NCBI RefSeq assembly: GCF_000378205.1
Contig: NZ_KB899409.1
Coordinates: 124,001-188,000, forward strand
Length of the DNA: 64,000 bases
Direction of reading: 5' to 3'
DNA from: Sediminispirochaeta bajacaliforniensis DSM 16054
Lineage (GTDB): Bacteria > Spirochaetota > Spirochaetia > DSM-16054 > Sediminispirochaetaceae
Shown here: positions 9,460 to 17,564 of the stretch, piece by piece
How positions within the stretch are numbered: position 1 is the stretch's first letter
Layout: every line of letters starts with the position of its first letter
Program-made: the position numbers and the translations under genes
Notes under the pieces: model-generated
Seen by the model: only the letters and a program-made list of their open reading frames with translations
What the model was told of the DNA's origin: nothing
Database searches by the model: none

Positions 9460-9500
9460 GTGAAGAACCTCCTCTTCCATCATTATTATCCCTTCCACCG

Positions 9501-9528
9501 CTGTCAAGAAAAAGAGAGAACTTGACAG
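9501..9528. promoter_or_regulatory. Dyad CTGTCAAG-N12-CTTGACAG between divergent genes
   Basis: A perfect 8-base inverted repeat (9501-9508 and 9521-9528) sits between the kinase gene and the TetR-type gene. Each arm contains a TTGACA-like -35 hexamer, one for each direction. It may be a binding site for the TetR protein or simply two mirrored -35 boxes. Confidence 0.45.
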
Positions 9529-9550
9529 AAGGAAGTATGCCGCTTATGGT
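9522..9550 (+). promoter_or_regulatory. Promoter of the TetR-type gene
   Basis: TTGACA (9522-9527), a 17-base spacer and TATGGT (9545-9550). The expected transcription start is at or next to the ATG at 9557, so the mRNA may be leaderless. Confidence 0.55.
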
Positions 9551-9556
9551 TTTCCT

Positions 9557-10135
9557 ATGAGAAAGAGTAAGCGCGATTATGCAGATGTCGATAATCGCAG
9601 TCGTATCATCGATGCAGCAACCGAACTGTTCATAAAGCAGGGAGCCCAGGATACCAGTCTCTCTGATATCGCTCGCAGTCTGTCGATCAGCAAGGGAACG
9701 CTCTATTACTATTACTCCAGTAAGGCCGACCTTCTGTTCGATGTTTCCGAGAGCTACATGACGCGGATTTCCAATCGTCTGCTGGAATGGGCAAAGAATC
9801 TAAAAAAGCCGATGCCTGCCGACGAAGTTGTGGGAAAAGTGCTTAAAGAGTTGTTTTCGGCGGAGAATAGAGGAAAGCTTCACCTTTATCTTATTTATGA
9901 ATCAATAACAAATAACGATATGCTCAAAAAAAGGCTTATATCGGCCTATGACCAGTGGCTTGTCATGATTAAAGAGGGATTATCCGTTCTCATGAACGAT
10001 ACGGAAAAAGTGGCCGAATATGCGGAGTTGCTGCTCATCATGATTACAGGTGGCATCGTACACTCGACCCTCGGCTTCGGCCCGCAAAGGATCGACGGCA
10101 TTATGTCACTTATTTTTTCAGGGAATCCCGCCTAA
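9557..10135 (+). CDS. TetR family transcriptional regulator
   Basis: This 192-residue protein has a TetR-type helix-turn-helix at about residues 15-60 (ISKGTLYYYYSSKADLLFDV is the recognition helix region). The rest is an all-helical ligand and dimer domain without recognisable specificity. It would repress its own or neighbouring genes until a small molecule binds. No efflux pump or enzyme target lies next to it. The promoter gives little room for a leader, and a dyad overlaps the -35 box, consistent with autoregulation. The regulated pathway cannot be read from sequence. Confidence 0.9.
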   Translation: MRKSKRDYADVDNRSRIIDAATELFIKQGAQDTSLSDIARSLSISKGTLYYYYSSKADLLFDVSESYMTRISNRLLEWAKNLKKPMPADEVVGKVLKELFSAENRGKLHLYLIYESITNNDMLKKRLISAYDQWLVMIKEGLSVLMNDTEKVAEYAELLLIMITGGIVHSTLGFGPQRIDGIMSLIFSGNPA

Positions 10136-10144
10136 GCGGGATTC
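10123..10144. terminator. Perfect 9-bp hairpin at the end of the TetR-type gene
   Basis: GAATCCCGC, loop CTAA, GCGGGATTC. The loop contains the stop codon TAA of the TetR-type gene. The T-tract is poor on both sides, so it is a weak or shared terminator at best, facing the convergent thioredoxin gene. Confidence 0.45.
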
Positions 10145-10164
10145 TCCAAGCTCTACCGGCTCCT

Positions 10165-10518
10165 TCAGCCAAGCAATTCCTTATCGATAACCTCTTTGAA
10201 GGTATCCTTTGGTAATGCGCCCGCAGCCATCTGCGGCTTTCCCTCTTTAGGAATAAAAAGCAGGGAAGGAATGCTCTGGATCCCGAACGCCATGGAAAGT
10301 TCCTGCTCCGCCTCGGTATCGATCTTGAAAAAATTGACCTTTCCCTCATACTCCTGAGAAAGCTCCTCGATAATGGGAGCAACCATCTTACATGGTCCAC
10401 ACCAGTCCGCATAAAAGTCGATAACGGCCGGTAGCTCTCCCTGATATTCCCACTCTTTTTTGTTTTCATAATCAAAGATTTTTTCAAGAAAATCGGTTTT
10501 CGTTAGGTGTTCCGCCAT
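10165..10518 (-). CDS. trxA: Thioredoxin
   Basis: This 117-residue cytoplasmic protein has the thioredoxin fold and the active site WCGPCK (redox Cys at 40 and 43). The cis-proline region is IQSIPSLLFI. It reduces protein disulfides and recycles peroxidases and reductases. The start is supported by AAAGGAGCGG upstream. A small GCCTTC/GAAGGC hairpin lies just before the ribosome site at about 10533-10547. It is a single gene, divergent from the chemotaxis receptor and convergent with the TetR-type gene. It is slightly longer at the N-terminus than E. coli TrxA. Confidence 0.92.
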   Translation of the reverse strand: MAEHLTKTDFLEKIFDYENKKEWEYQGELPAVIDFYADWCGPCKMVAPIIEELSQEYEGKVNFFKIDTEAEQELSMAFGIQSIPSLLFIPKEGKPQMAAGALPKDTFKEVIDKELLG

Positions 10519-10613
10519 AATGTTTTCCGCTCCTTTGCCTTCGGTGAAGGCTCCTTTTGTATATATGGAAAGTAATATATTATATAGAAAGAATCAAGCA
10601 GAAAAATCTTTTC

Positions 10614-10642
10614 TTGATCCCCTTCCCTCTATTGAGTATACT
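10614..10642 (+). promoter_or_regulatory. Promoter of the chemotaxis receptor gene
   Basis: TTGATC (10614-10619), 17-base spacer, TATACT (10637-10642). It lies 22 bases before ATG 10665 and rules out the longer in-frame start at 10557. Confidence 0.6.
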
Positions 10643-10664
10643 TGCAGATCTCTGGGAGGCAAGT

Positions 10665-12578
10665 ATGAAAATAAAAACCCGTTTACTTATTTTGAATGCG
10701 CTCTTCATTGCAGGTATAATCGGAACAACTTTTATTATGCAATACGACCAGACGCTGCAAGCCGACATCCGCCAAACGGTTGAAACGGGTATCAACATCA
10801 AAGCGGAACTCTTCAGAAGCAATTCCATGACAAAGGAACTACTTTTGACCTCGAACATGAAAACTGGCTATAAGGTCTTTCAGGATCAATACAAGCAGTT
10901 TGAACAGCTTCTTGATCAATTTTTTCAGTCGGACCAGTTTCAGAAACTGGTTCTTTCCAATGCAGAGGGGAAGAGACAGGCCGAGGCCATGACCAATATC
11001 GCCGACTATGCCAAAAGAAAGGTGGGAGAGGTTGAAAAAACGCTTGACGCTCTGATGACTCGGTATCCCGCCTATTTCCCCGGTTTGTATGCCGCATACC
11101 AGTTCTACGGTGATGTCGATCTTAACGTGGCGAGTAATGAGGTAACGAACCTTACCATATACCTCGGAGATTCCTTTGAACGAACCCTTACACAGCTTAT
11201 CGACTATCTCAATAAGCAGGCGGCCGCCGTACAATTGCGCATACGTATTATAAGCAGAAGTACCATAGGCCTTTTATTAGTCTTAGTTCTTATCCTTTCT
11301 TTGGGAATGATCCGGAAACTAAGGAACCAGCTTGAGGGGTTGCATAAATCAATGCAAATCCTCGCTACCGGAGATTTCTCGCGCCGTCTTGTCGTGAAGG
11401 GAAACGATGAACTTGCGGGTCTGGCAAAGGCGATGAATCTTTTTATTGATGAATTTTCCTCGGTCATTGATGAGGTAAAAGACATTGCCGTAGAAAGCGC
11501 GGATCTTAAAAGTGAGGTCTCCAGTGCAACCAATGAGTCGGCGGCATCGGTACATCAAATGTCGGCAAATATTTCTTCGATGAGCCAGCAAATCAAGGAC
11601 CTTGTTGATAACCTCTCCACATCGGACAATGCAACGAGAGTCATCACCGACGGGATACGGGCATTGGCCGAGAAAATCGAGGATCAGTCGTCGGCAGTAA
11701 CGCAATCCTCCAGCAGCATTGAAGAAATGACCGCCAGTATCGAGAATGTGACGAAGATAGCCAATCAGCGACAGGAATCCTCCGAGTTGCTGGCCGAGAT
11801 CACCACCCGTGGAGGAGAACAGGTGGACGAAACCAACAAGCTGGTCGAGGAAAGTGTCGCCGATGTAAAAGAAATCCTCGAAGTCATTGAAATCATCAAC
11901 AATGTAGCCAGCCAGACCAACCTCCTCTCCATGAATGCTGCCATTGAGGCGGCCCATGCCGGAGAAGCAGGCCGGGGGTTCGCCGTGGTCGCCGAAGAGA
12001 TTCGTAAGCTTGCCGAATCTACAAACGAGAATTCAAAACGAATAAGAAAAACCATCACCACTATTGCGGACAGAATTAATCAGGTGCTTGAAGCCAGCAA
12101 CGAAAGTCGTGACTCCTATCAGAGAATTGAAAAGGAAACGCGAGAAAACAGCAAGGCAATGGCGGAAATTGCTTCCACCATGAAAGAACTATCACTGGGC
12201 AGCAATGAGATTATGAATGCCATGACCAGTCTCTCCTCCACGACACAGGATATTCAAGAAAATTCCGAGCAGATAAGCCAGAATACCGTTAAAGTCAGTA
12301 CTGCACTGTCAAGTATAACCATGATCGGTGATCAGGTTCGCGACGGTATTCAGGAAATCGAGTCGGGAGCCAAAGATATAAGCACCGCAATGACTCATGT
12401 GAACGACCTGAATGAAAAGAGTAGCAACTCAATCGATCAGTTACATCATCAGGTCGAACGCTTTAAGACTGCCTGTGAAAATGAAGACGACGCAAGTGAA
12501 CTCCTTGAGGGAGCGGTTGAACGGGTCTGCGTGTATGATGATGACGAAATTGAAAATAAAAAGTCTGATTCCGAATAA
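10665..12578 (+). CDS. Methyl-accepting chemotaxis protein
   Basis: The start at 10665 follows GGGAGG and a good promoter. The 637-residue product has an N-terminal membrane helix (about 8-26), a helical periplasmic sensor of about 160 residues, a second membrane helix near 195-215, and a HAMP domain. The cytoplasmic coiled coil contains the strongly conserved hairpin tip ([20 protein letters not shown], then [16 protein letters not shown]). It senses a ligand and controls CheA. The ligand is unknown. The C-terminus is acidic and lacks a CheR/CheB tether pentapeptide. It is a single-gene unit ending at a bidirectional terminator. Confidence 0.93.
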   Translation: MKIKTRLLILNALFIAGIIGTTFIMQYDQTLQADIRQTVETGINIKAELFRSNSMTKELLLTSNMKTGYKVFQDQYKQFEQLLDQFFQSDQFQKLVLSNAEGKRQAEAMTNIADYAKRKVGEVEKTLDALMTRYPAYFPGLYAAYQFYGDVDLNVASNEVTNLTIYLGDSFERTLTQLIDYLNKQAAAVQLRIRIISRSTIGLLLVLVLILSLGMIRKLRNQLEGLHKSMQILATGDFSRRLVVKGNDELAGLAKAMNLFIDEFSSVIDEVKDIAVESADLKSEVSSATNESAASVHQMSANISSMSQQIKDLVDNLSTSDNATRVITDGIRALAEKIEDQSSAVTQSSSSIEEMTASIENVTKIANQRQESSELLAEITTRGGEQVDETNKLVEESVADVKEILEVIEIINNVASQTNLLSMNAAIEAAHAGEAGRGFAVVAEEIRKLAESTNENSKRIRKTITTIADRINQVLEASNESRDSYQRIEKETRENSKAMAEIASTMKELSLGSNEIMNAMTSLSSTTQDIQENSEQISQNTVKVSTALSSITMIGDQVRDGIQEIESGAKDISTAMTHVNDLNEKSSNSIDQLHHQVERFKTACENEDDASELLEGAVERVCVYDDDEIENKKSDSE

Positions 12579-12600
12579 TTTCGAATCCTAAAAGCCATAG

Positions 12601-12644
12601 AAAAGCCGCCGGGGATGTTTTTTTCCCATCGGCGGCTTTTTTTC
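12601..12644. terminator. Bidirectional rho-independent terminator
   Basis: AAAAGCCGCC pairs with GGCGGCTTTT, with an inner GATG/CATC extension and T-tracts on both strands. It separates the convergent chemotaxis receptor and foldase genes. Confidence 0.85.
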
Positions 12645-12678
12645 TGCATTAAATTTGCAGCAATGCAACAAAAAGAAA

Positions 12679-13752
12679 TCAAATCTGGGGAAGATCAAGG
12701 AGTCTATTGATTTCCGATTTCTCTTTCTTCTGATCAAGGAAGGCCTTCACCAATTCGCCAAGCCGAAGCTTATAAAGATGATCTGAAATCTGGTTTTTAA
12801 CCTGATCAAAAGGAAGTGTTCCTTCCTCGTTTCTTGCCGTAAGCCGTATGAGGTGAAAGCCGAATTTCGTTCGTACAGGATCACTAACTTCTCCCACCTT
12901 CATAGAAAAGGCGGCCTCTTCAAAGGGCTTCACCATCTGGTCTCTTCCGAAAAAGCCGAGATCCCCCCCTTGTGAAGCGCTTGGCCCCTCCGATAGCTCT
13001 CTGGCAAGGTCGCTAAACTCTTCACCATTTTTGTAACGCTCCAGAGCCGCCTCCGCTTTTGCCTTTGCTGTGGCTACCTCTTCATCGGAAGCATCTTCAG
13101 CAACAGAAAACAGAATATGGCTGGCTCTAACACGCTCTGGCTGAACAAAATAGGAAGGATTATCATCGTAATAGGTTTTCGTATCTTCTTCAGTTACGGC
13201 GACCTGGCTTGCAAATCGATCGGAAACGAACTGCTGAACAACCAATGATTTTTTCAACTCCGTAAGGAAGTCCTGCTCGGAAACTCCCTGCTGTGCCAAA
13301 GCCTGATAATACTGTTCCTCCGAAGGAAACTGTCCTTTAATCTGCTGCAGCTGTTGATCGACCTTCGTCTGATCCGCTTCATACCCCTGCCCCTTCGCTT
13401 CCTGTGCAAGAAGTTCCTGATCAATCAGGCTTTCGAGGACCTGCCCCTTTAATTCGGCCATCTGCTCTTCAGGTACCGATATACCCTGCATAAGATACTG
13501 CTGTTGAACCACACTAAGCTGCTGCTGATACCTGTCCAGAGGAATGGCGACTCCGTTGACAATAGCCGCATTATCCGATGGGGACGCTACCTCAATGGGT
13601 GTACGTTCTTTTTGAGGGGTCTCTACACTTTCGGTTGCTTCAGGCGCAGGCTCGCTTGATTCTTTCTTTCCCCCCGCCCACATTAAAGAGGGAAATAGGA
13701 ACACCACTATTAGAAACAAGGAAAGAAAAAGCGGTTTTCGTGTAATCGTCAT
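12679..13752 (-). CDS. Exported peptidyl-prolyl isomerase, SurA/PrsA-like (parvulin)
   Basis: The start at 13752 is chosen because AAGGAGCG precedes it and a signal peptide begins there (FLSLFLIVVFLFPSLMWA); a longer reading to 13875 has neither. The mature part holds an acidic linker, a SurA-like N-terminal helical chaperone region, and one parvulin domain with VRASHILF, SQGGDLGFFGRDQMVKPFEE and VRTKFGFHLI. It would fold outer-membrane or periplasmic proteins. The promoter TTGGCC-17-TATATT (13783-13811) fits. It is a stand-alone gene. Whether it is membrane-released or lipid-anchored is not clear, because no lipobox is seen. Confidence 0.88.
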   Translation of the reverse strand: MTITRKPLFLSLFLIVVFLFPSLMWAGGKKESSEPAPEATESVETPQKERTPIEVASPSDNAAIVNGVAIPLDRYQQQLSVVQQQYLMQGISVPEEQMAELKGQVLESLIDQELLAQEAKGQGYEADQTKVDQQLQQIKGQFPSEEQYYQALAQQGVSEQDFLTELKKSLVVQQFVSDRFASQVAVTEEDTKTYYDDNPSYFVQPERVRASHILFSVAEDASDEEVATAKAKAEAALERYKNGEEFSDLARELSEGPSASQGGDLGFFGRDQMVKPFEEAAFSMKVGEVSDPVRTKFGFHLIRLTARNEEGTLPFDQVKNQISDHLYKLRLGELVKAFLDQKKEKSEINRLLDLPQI

Positions 13753-13782
13753 AGACGCTCCTTTGGCAATTGCTATTCGCCC

Positions 13783-13811
13783 AATATAACACGTTCTCTT
13801 TTCCAGGCCAA
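13783..13811 (-). promoter_or_regulatory. Promoter of the parvulin gene
   Basis: On the minus strand: TTGGCC, 17-base spacer, TATATT, about 30 bases before ATG 13752. Confidence 0.5.
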
Positions 13812-13832
13812 GGAGCTCCAACTCTTTCCTGA

Positions 13833-13866
13833 AAACAAAAAACCCTTCGCCAGCACGGCGAAGGGT
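13833..13866 (-). terminator. Rho-independent terminator of the small membrane protein gene
   Basis: A perfect 10-bp stem ACCCTTCGCC / GGCGAAGGGT (13842-13866) with a 5-base loop, followed on the minus strand by a T-run. Confidence 0.85.
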
Positions 13867-13886
13867 AAAACGCATAAAAAGCAGAA

Positions 13887-14093
13887 TCAGGCAGCCTTTC
13901 TCCGGCCTCTAAAATTGCCCGGCAGGATTGTCTCTTTATAATAGCGACGCCGCTGTTCAAGCAGGAAAAGGGCAGTGAGAGCAAAAGCACTCACGAGAAT
14001 ACCGATCTCGACAGAGACGACCGTGCTATCGATAATCGGCAAAAGAATCCCGATAAGAAGAGCCGCAAAAGAAACAGACATAAGCTTTTTCAT
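13887..14093 (-). CDS. Small membrane protein of unknown function
   Basis: The 68-residue product starts at ATG 14093, preceded by GGAGG; the upstream promoter (14155-14182) and downstream terminator make a complete single-gene unit. The sequence has two predicted membrane helices (MSVSFAALLIGILLPII and IGILVSAFALTALFLL) and then a strongly basic tail (LEQRRRYYKE, RGRRKAA). No family is recognised. The basic tail would lie in the cytoplasm and could bind lipid head groups, RNA or a partner. That it is real is supported by its signals; its function is open. Confidence 0.7.
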   Translation of the reverse strand: MKKLMSVSFAALLIGILLPIIDSTVVSVEIGILVSAFALTALFLLEQRRRYYKETILPGNFRGRRKAA

Positions 14094-14154
14094 GGTAAAA
14101 CCTCCACAACATATCGATTCGTAAAAAAAAGAACAATTCATTCGTTATGTGACC

Positions 14155-14182
14155 AATATACCAACATAGATAAAAAAGTCAA
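14155..14182 (-). promoter_or_regulatory. Promoter of the small membrane protein gene
   Basis: On the minus strand: TTGACT, 16-base spacer, TATATT, within a very AT-rich divergent region (14094-14360). Confidence 0.65.
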
Positions 14183-14334
14183 GTATCTCATCAAATATCT
14201 ATATTAATTTTTATCATATACTCATTTTATTATAGATTTTTTGCTATTTTTCAAATAATGATACATTTTTATCGTATTAAAAATCATGGCTGTCTGCAAG
14301 AGTAAAATGCTTGGGTATCCCTTTTATAATGTGT

Positions 14335-14351
14335 TATCTTATACCAAGATA
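14335..14351 (+). promoter_or_regulatory. TATCTT/AAGATA inverted repeat before the lipoprotein gene
   Basis: A 6-base inverted repeat with a 5-base centre lies between a TATAAT-like -10 box (14325-14330) and the AGGAGG ribosome site. It could be a small operator or mRNA hairpin. Confidence 0.35.
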
Positions 14352-14360
14352 GGAGGACCT

Positions 14361-15095
14361 ATGAAAACAAAATGGTTAACATCGGCGTCTTTAGCCGTCC
14401 TTTTTTCTCTCCTTATTGCAGGTTGTGCAGGAACGCCGGAACCCGAACCCGTTGCTCCGGAACCGGAAATGCAACAGCAACCGGCCGCGGAAGAAAAGCC
14501 TTTGCCGGAAGCGGAACGGGAAGAAGCAACACGTATCAGAGACATCATCATTGAAACCGGAACCGATAAAGCCGAGGTCGAAGGCTTTGCTTCTGCACAA
14601 GCCGACTTTGATGCAGCAGAAGCCGCTTACGGAAGCGACAATGAACAATCAAAGGCGCTTTTTCTCAAGGCCAAGGAAGGATTTCTGTCCATCCTGGAAA
14701 AGCGTTACGGTTCCCGATTGACCGAGGCAAGAGACTCCGCACAGGCTGAAAAAGAGAAAGCCGATAAGCTTTTTGCACCAAAGGCAGCATCACAGGCCTA
14801 TACTCAGGGAACTTCATATCAGGAAGAGGCGCAAAAGCAGAGGAGCAGCTTCCACTATCCAGCAGCAATCGAGGCTTATGAAAAGGCGGCAGAAGCCTTC
14901 AAAGAGTCGCAAGCCATTGCCGCGGAAAAACGGAAGAATGCCTTGGAGGCGATCAGGAATTCCGAAGCTACATATCAGAAAACCCAGGAAGAGGTGACCC
15001 AGCTTGAAAGCGATGTTCAAACCGAACGAAGCGAAAGCGAAGCCGAGGCGGAAGCAGAGGCAAGTACGATCGGCCAGGAGGAGGCAAGCGAATGA
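14361..15095 (+). CDS. Exported lipoprotein with coiled-coil repeats
   Basis: The start at 14361 follows AGGAGG and a signal peptide with lipobox LIAGC, so the protein should be lipid-anchored. The 244-residue product then has a Pro/Glu-rich linker and a long Ala/Glu/Lys-rich helical region with TPR-like repeats (AIEAYEKAAEAFKES). The C-terminal tail is very acidic. The 3' end overlaps a LysM-domain gene by 4 bases (ATGA), so the two probably act together at the cell envelope. No catalytic motif is visible. Similar lipoprotein/LysM pairs occur in spirochaetes, as best I recall. Confidence 0.75.
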   Translation: MKTKWLTSASLAVLFSLLIAGCAGTPEPEPVAPEPEMQQQPAAEEKPLPEAEREEATRIRDIIIETGTDKAEVEGFASAQADFDAAEAAYGSDNEQSKALFLKAKEGFLSILEKRYGSRLTEARDSAQAEKEKADKLFAPKAASQAYTQGTSYQEEAQKQRSSFHYPAAIEAYEKAAEAFKESQAIAAEKRKNALEAIRNSEATYQKTQEEVTQLESDVQTERSESEAEAEAEASTIGQEEASE

Positions 15096-15775
15096 AGCGC
15101 CATACGATTATTACAGTGCTGCTCCTTTCGATACTGACAATCCCCGGTTTTTCTCAAAACCTCTTTCAAAACGATGAACTTCGTCAGTCCCGCCAATTAC
15201 AGATCGAAGCCCAAAAGGCCTTAGACCAGGGAGATTACGAGCATTCTATTGAACTCTCACGCCGGGCCGACGAGCTTGCCGCAGAGGGAAAACGTAAAGC
15301 AGAGGAGATGGCCCTGGCCTACCGGGCAAATACCCTTCTCAATCGGGCAAAGGCAAGAATTGATTACGTACGCCTCATTGGAGCGGCGGAACGTGTAGCC
15401 GATCGATATGCAGAGGCACAAGAAGCCTATGCCAAGGCAAAGGAGGCTCTGGATCAGAAGGCCTACGAGCAAAGTATGACCGAATCCCAGAGGGTACTTA
15501 GCATCCTAGAAGGTATTGCTCCCCAGAGAGCGGGGAATGCAAAGGTTCTGCCGAAATACTATACGGTTCGACTAATCCCCAAACGAAGGGATTGTTTCTG
15601 GAGAATAGCCGAGTACGACTTTATCTACGGCGATCCCCATCAATGGAAAGAACTGTACAAGGCAAATAAGGACAAACTTGTCGATCCCGATAATCCATCC
15701 CTGATTCATCCCGGTTTGGTTTTAGAAATTCCATCTCTAAACGGCGAGGTCAGAAGAGGGACCTGGAAAGAATAG
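15092..15775 (+). CDS. Exported LysM-domain protein
   Basis: The 227-residue product has an N-terminal signal peptide (HTIITVLLLSILTIPGFS), a helical TPR-like middle with many Ala/Glu/Arg, and a C-terminal LysM-like module (YYTVRLIPKRRDCFWRIAEY, then WKELYKANKDKL and IHPGLVLEIP). LysM modules bind peptidoglycan glycan chains. It is translationally coupled to the lipoprotein gene before it and ends at a strong terminator. A structural role between outer membrane and peptidoglycan is likely; no enzyme domain is seen. Confidence 0.82.
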   Translation: MKRHTIITVLLLSILTIPGFSQNLFQNDELRQSRQLQIEAQKALDQGDYEHSIELSRRADELAAEGKRKAEEMALAYRANTLLNRAKARIDYVRLIGAAERVADRYAEAQEAYAKAKEALDQKAYEQSMTESQRVLSILEGIAPQRAGNAKVLPKYYTVRLIPKRRDCFWRIAEYDFIYGDPHQWKELYKANKDKLVDPDNPSLIHPGLVLEIPSLNGEVRRGTWKE

Positions 15776-15803
15776 GGATTGCAGAAGTACATGTTTTTTG
15801 CTG

Positions 15804-15836
15804 ACGGCGGTGTTTTTCTGCACCGCCGTTTTTTTC
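15804..15836 (+). terminator. Rho-independent terminator
   Basis: ACGGCGGTG (15804-15812) pairs with CACCGCCGT (15821-15829), followed by a T-run. It ends the lipoprotein/LysM operon. Confidence 0.88.
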
Positions 15837-15957
15837 TCCTCAGAGAAAATTTCTTCATGTCGATGTTCTGATACCTGTTATAGTGAAAGAGGCCCTGTTA
15901 CGGCATAAAATCCTTGTTTACGCTGACATATAACGTCTATACTATAGTGACGTCAAT

Positions 15958-17541
15958 ATGAAAGAAAACATTAAAACAACGGATATACGTTTTACAATTC
16001 TCGATATCTTCGACAGGGATGAGCTTCAGAAAATTCAGGATGCCTTTTCCAATGCTACAGGCCTTGCTTCCCTCATAACAAGTCCGGAGGGCACCCCAAT
16101 AAGTAAAGAAAGCAATTTCACCCAGCTCTGTAAAATGATACGAGGTACAACAATCGGGATGAAAAACTGCCGGTATTCGGATGCGCTCATTGGAAAAGGT
16201 AGCGACGGGCACCCGTCTATCCATGCATGCCTTAGTTGTGGCCTGCTGGATGCGGGAACTCCGATCATTGTCGGAGGTATTCATATTGCCAATTGGCTCA
16301 TCGGGCAGGTACGAACGAAAGAGACAGACGAAAAGGCAGTTGCCGCCTATGCAGACGATATCGGGGCCGACCGTGATGCGTTTATGAAGGCTTTCTCAGA
16401 GGTTCCCATGATCGAACTGAAACGATTTGATCAGATCGTCGAATCACTATCGGTCATTGCCGGAGATCTTTCTTTCAGGGCCTATAACAACGTCAAACAG
16501 CGTGAACTTTTCAGGCAGTGGTCACAGGTCGTCAAAGATCTTGAAAGCAGTAAAGCCCACAATATGGCCCTTCTTACAGCCCTTCCCGATCTTGTTCTCC
16601 TCCTGGACAGGGAAGGAACAATCCTGGACATTCGGGAAGGAGGCGCAACGAAAGCGTTAAAAGCGCCTGAAGAAATCATCTCGAAGCAGCTGCGAGAGGT
16701 TTTGCCCCCCTATCTAACCGAGTTGACCTTAGAAAAACTGGCGAACCTCTTCGAAACAAACCACAGGCAGGAGTACGACTATGAATTGGAGATTAATGGT
16801 GAAATTCGTGAATTTGAATGTCGGCTCGTTATAGGCGGGGCAAACGACGCCATTGCCGTCATCCGCGACATTAGCTCCATCCGCAGAGCCAACAGGGCCC
16901 TTGAATCGTCACTAAAGGAAAAGGAGCTTTTGATCAAAGAACTGTTTCATCGAACAAAAAACAACATGCAGCTTATCCAATCCTTGCTTGCCCTGCAGGC
17001 CTCCGACGCAGGTGACGAACAGGTTGCAACAGCACTCCAAAAGGCAGAAATGAAAATCCTGGCTATGTCTCTGGTGCATCAGCACCTTTACAGATCCCAG
17101 GACCTTTCAAGCATCGACCTAAAGAATTATCTTCAGGACCTGCTATCTCAGCTCTTTGATGCGCTGCTTCCGAACCAAGAGCATATCTCGGTCAGTTTCA
17201 GCTGTGCCCCCGTCCGAATATTGATCGACGTCGCCATTCCTATCGGACTCATCGTCAACGAATTAATAAGCAATGCAATCAAACACGCCTTCCCCAACGA
17301 TAGAACGGGAACAATAAGCCTCACCATGGAGCTGGTCAAGGAGCGAGGCTTCCATTTACACTTTTCAGACGACGGGAAAGGAGTAGCCAAAGACTTTTCA
17401 CCCGATAAGACAAAAAGCCTCGGACTCAAAACGGTGCAGGTGTTGGTCCAGCAGCTGGAAGGCCGCATCGAATGGGAAGGGGGACAAGGCCTTGCCTACG
17501 ATATATACTTCGAAAGCAAGGGATATCGCCCAAGGATCTGA
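15958..17541 (+). CDS. PocR-domain sensor histidine kinase (PocR-PAS-HisKA_2)
   Basis: The 527-residue cytoplasmic protein starts with a PocR domain (about 15-185) with four conserved cysteines C58, C71, C91 and C94 (HACLSCGL). A PAS-like region (about 200-310) follows. The HisKA_2 dimer helix has phospho-His H331 (ELFHRTKNNMQLIQSLLALQ). The ATPase has N-box VNELISNAIKHAF. PocR domains sense small molecules such as propanediol-type compounds in known regulators; the cysteines may bind metal or an iron-sulfur cluster. No response regulator is adjacent. A TGACGTCA palindrome sits just before the ATG and no clear ribosome site is seen. Confidence 0.88.
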   Translation: MKENIKTTDIRFTILDIFDRDELQKIQDAFSNATGLASLITSPEGTPISKESNFTQLCKMIRGTTIGMKNCRYSDALIGKGSDGHPSIHACLSCGLLDAGTPIIVGGIHIANWLIGQVRTKETDEKAVAAYADDIGADRDAFMKAFSEVPMIELKRFDQIVESLSVIAGDLSFRAYNNVKQRELFRQWSQVVKDLESSKAHNMALLTALPDLVLLLDREGTILDIREGGATKALKAPEEIISKQLREVLPPYLTELTLEKLANLFETNHRQEYDYELEINGEIREFECRLVIGGANDAIAVIRDISSIRRANRALESSLKEKELLIKELFHRTKNNMQLIQSLLALQASDAGDEQVATALQKAEMKILAMSLVHQHLYRSQDLSSIDLKNYLQDLLSQLFDALLPNQEHISVSFSCAPVRILIDVAIPIGLIVNELISNAIKHAFPNDRTGTISLTMELVKERGFHLHFSDDGKGVAKDFSPDKTKSLGLKTVQVLVQQLEGRIEWEGGQGLAYDIYFESKGYRPRI

Positions 17542-17564
17542 AAAGGATAAAAGAATATTCGAAG

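Noticed and set aside
10557-10664. Upstream start of the chemotaxis receptor
   Set aside because: A well-formed promoter lies inside this stretch, downstream of that start, and the membrane helix begins after the 10665 start.
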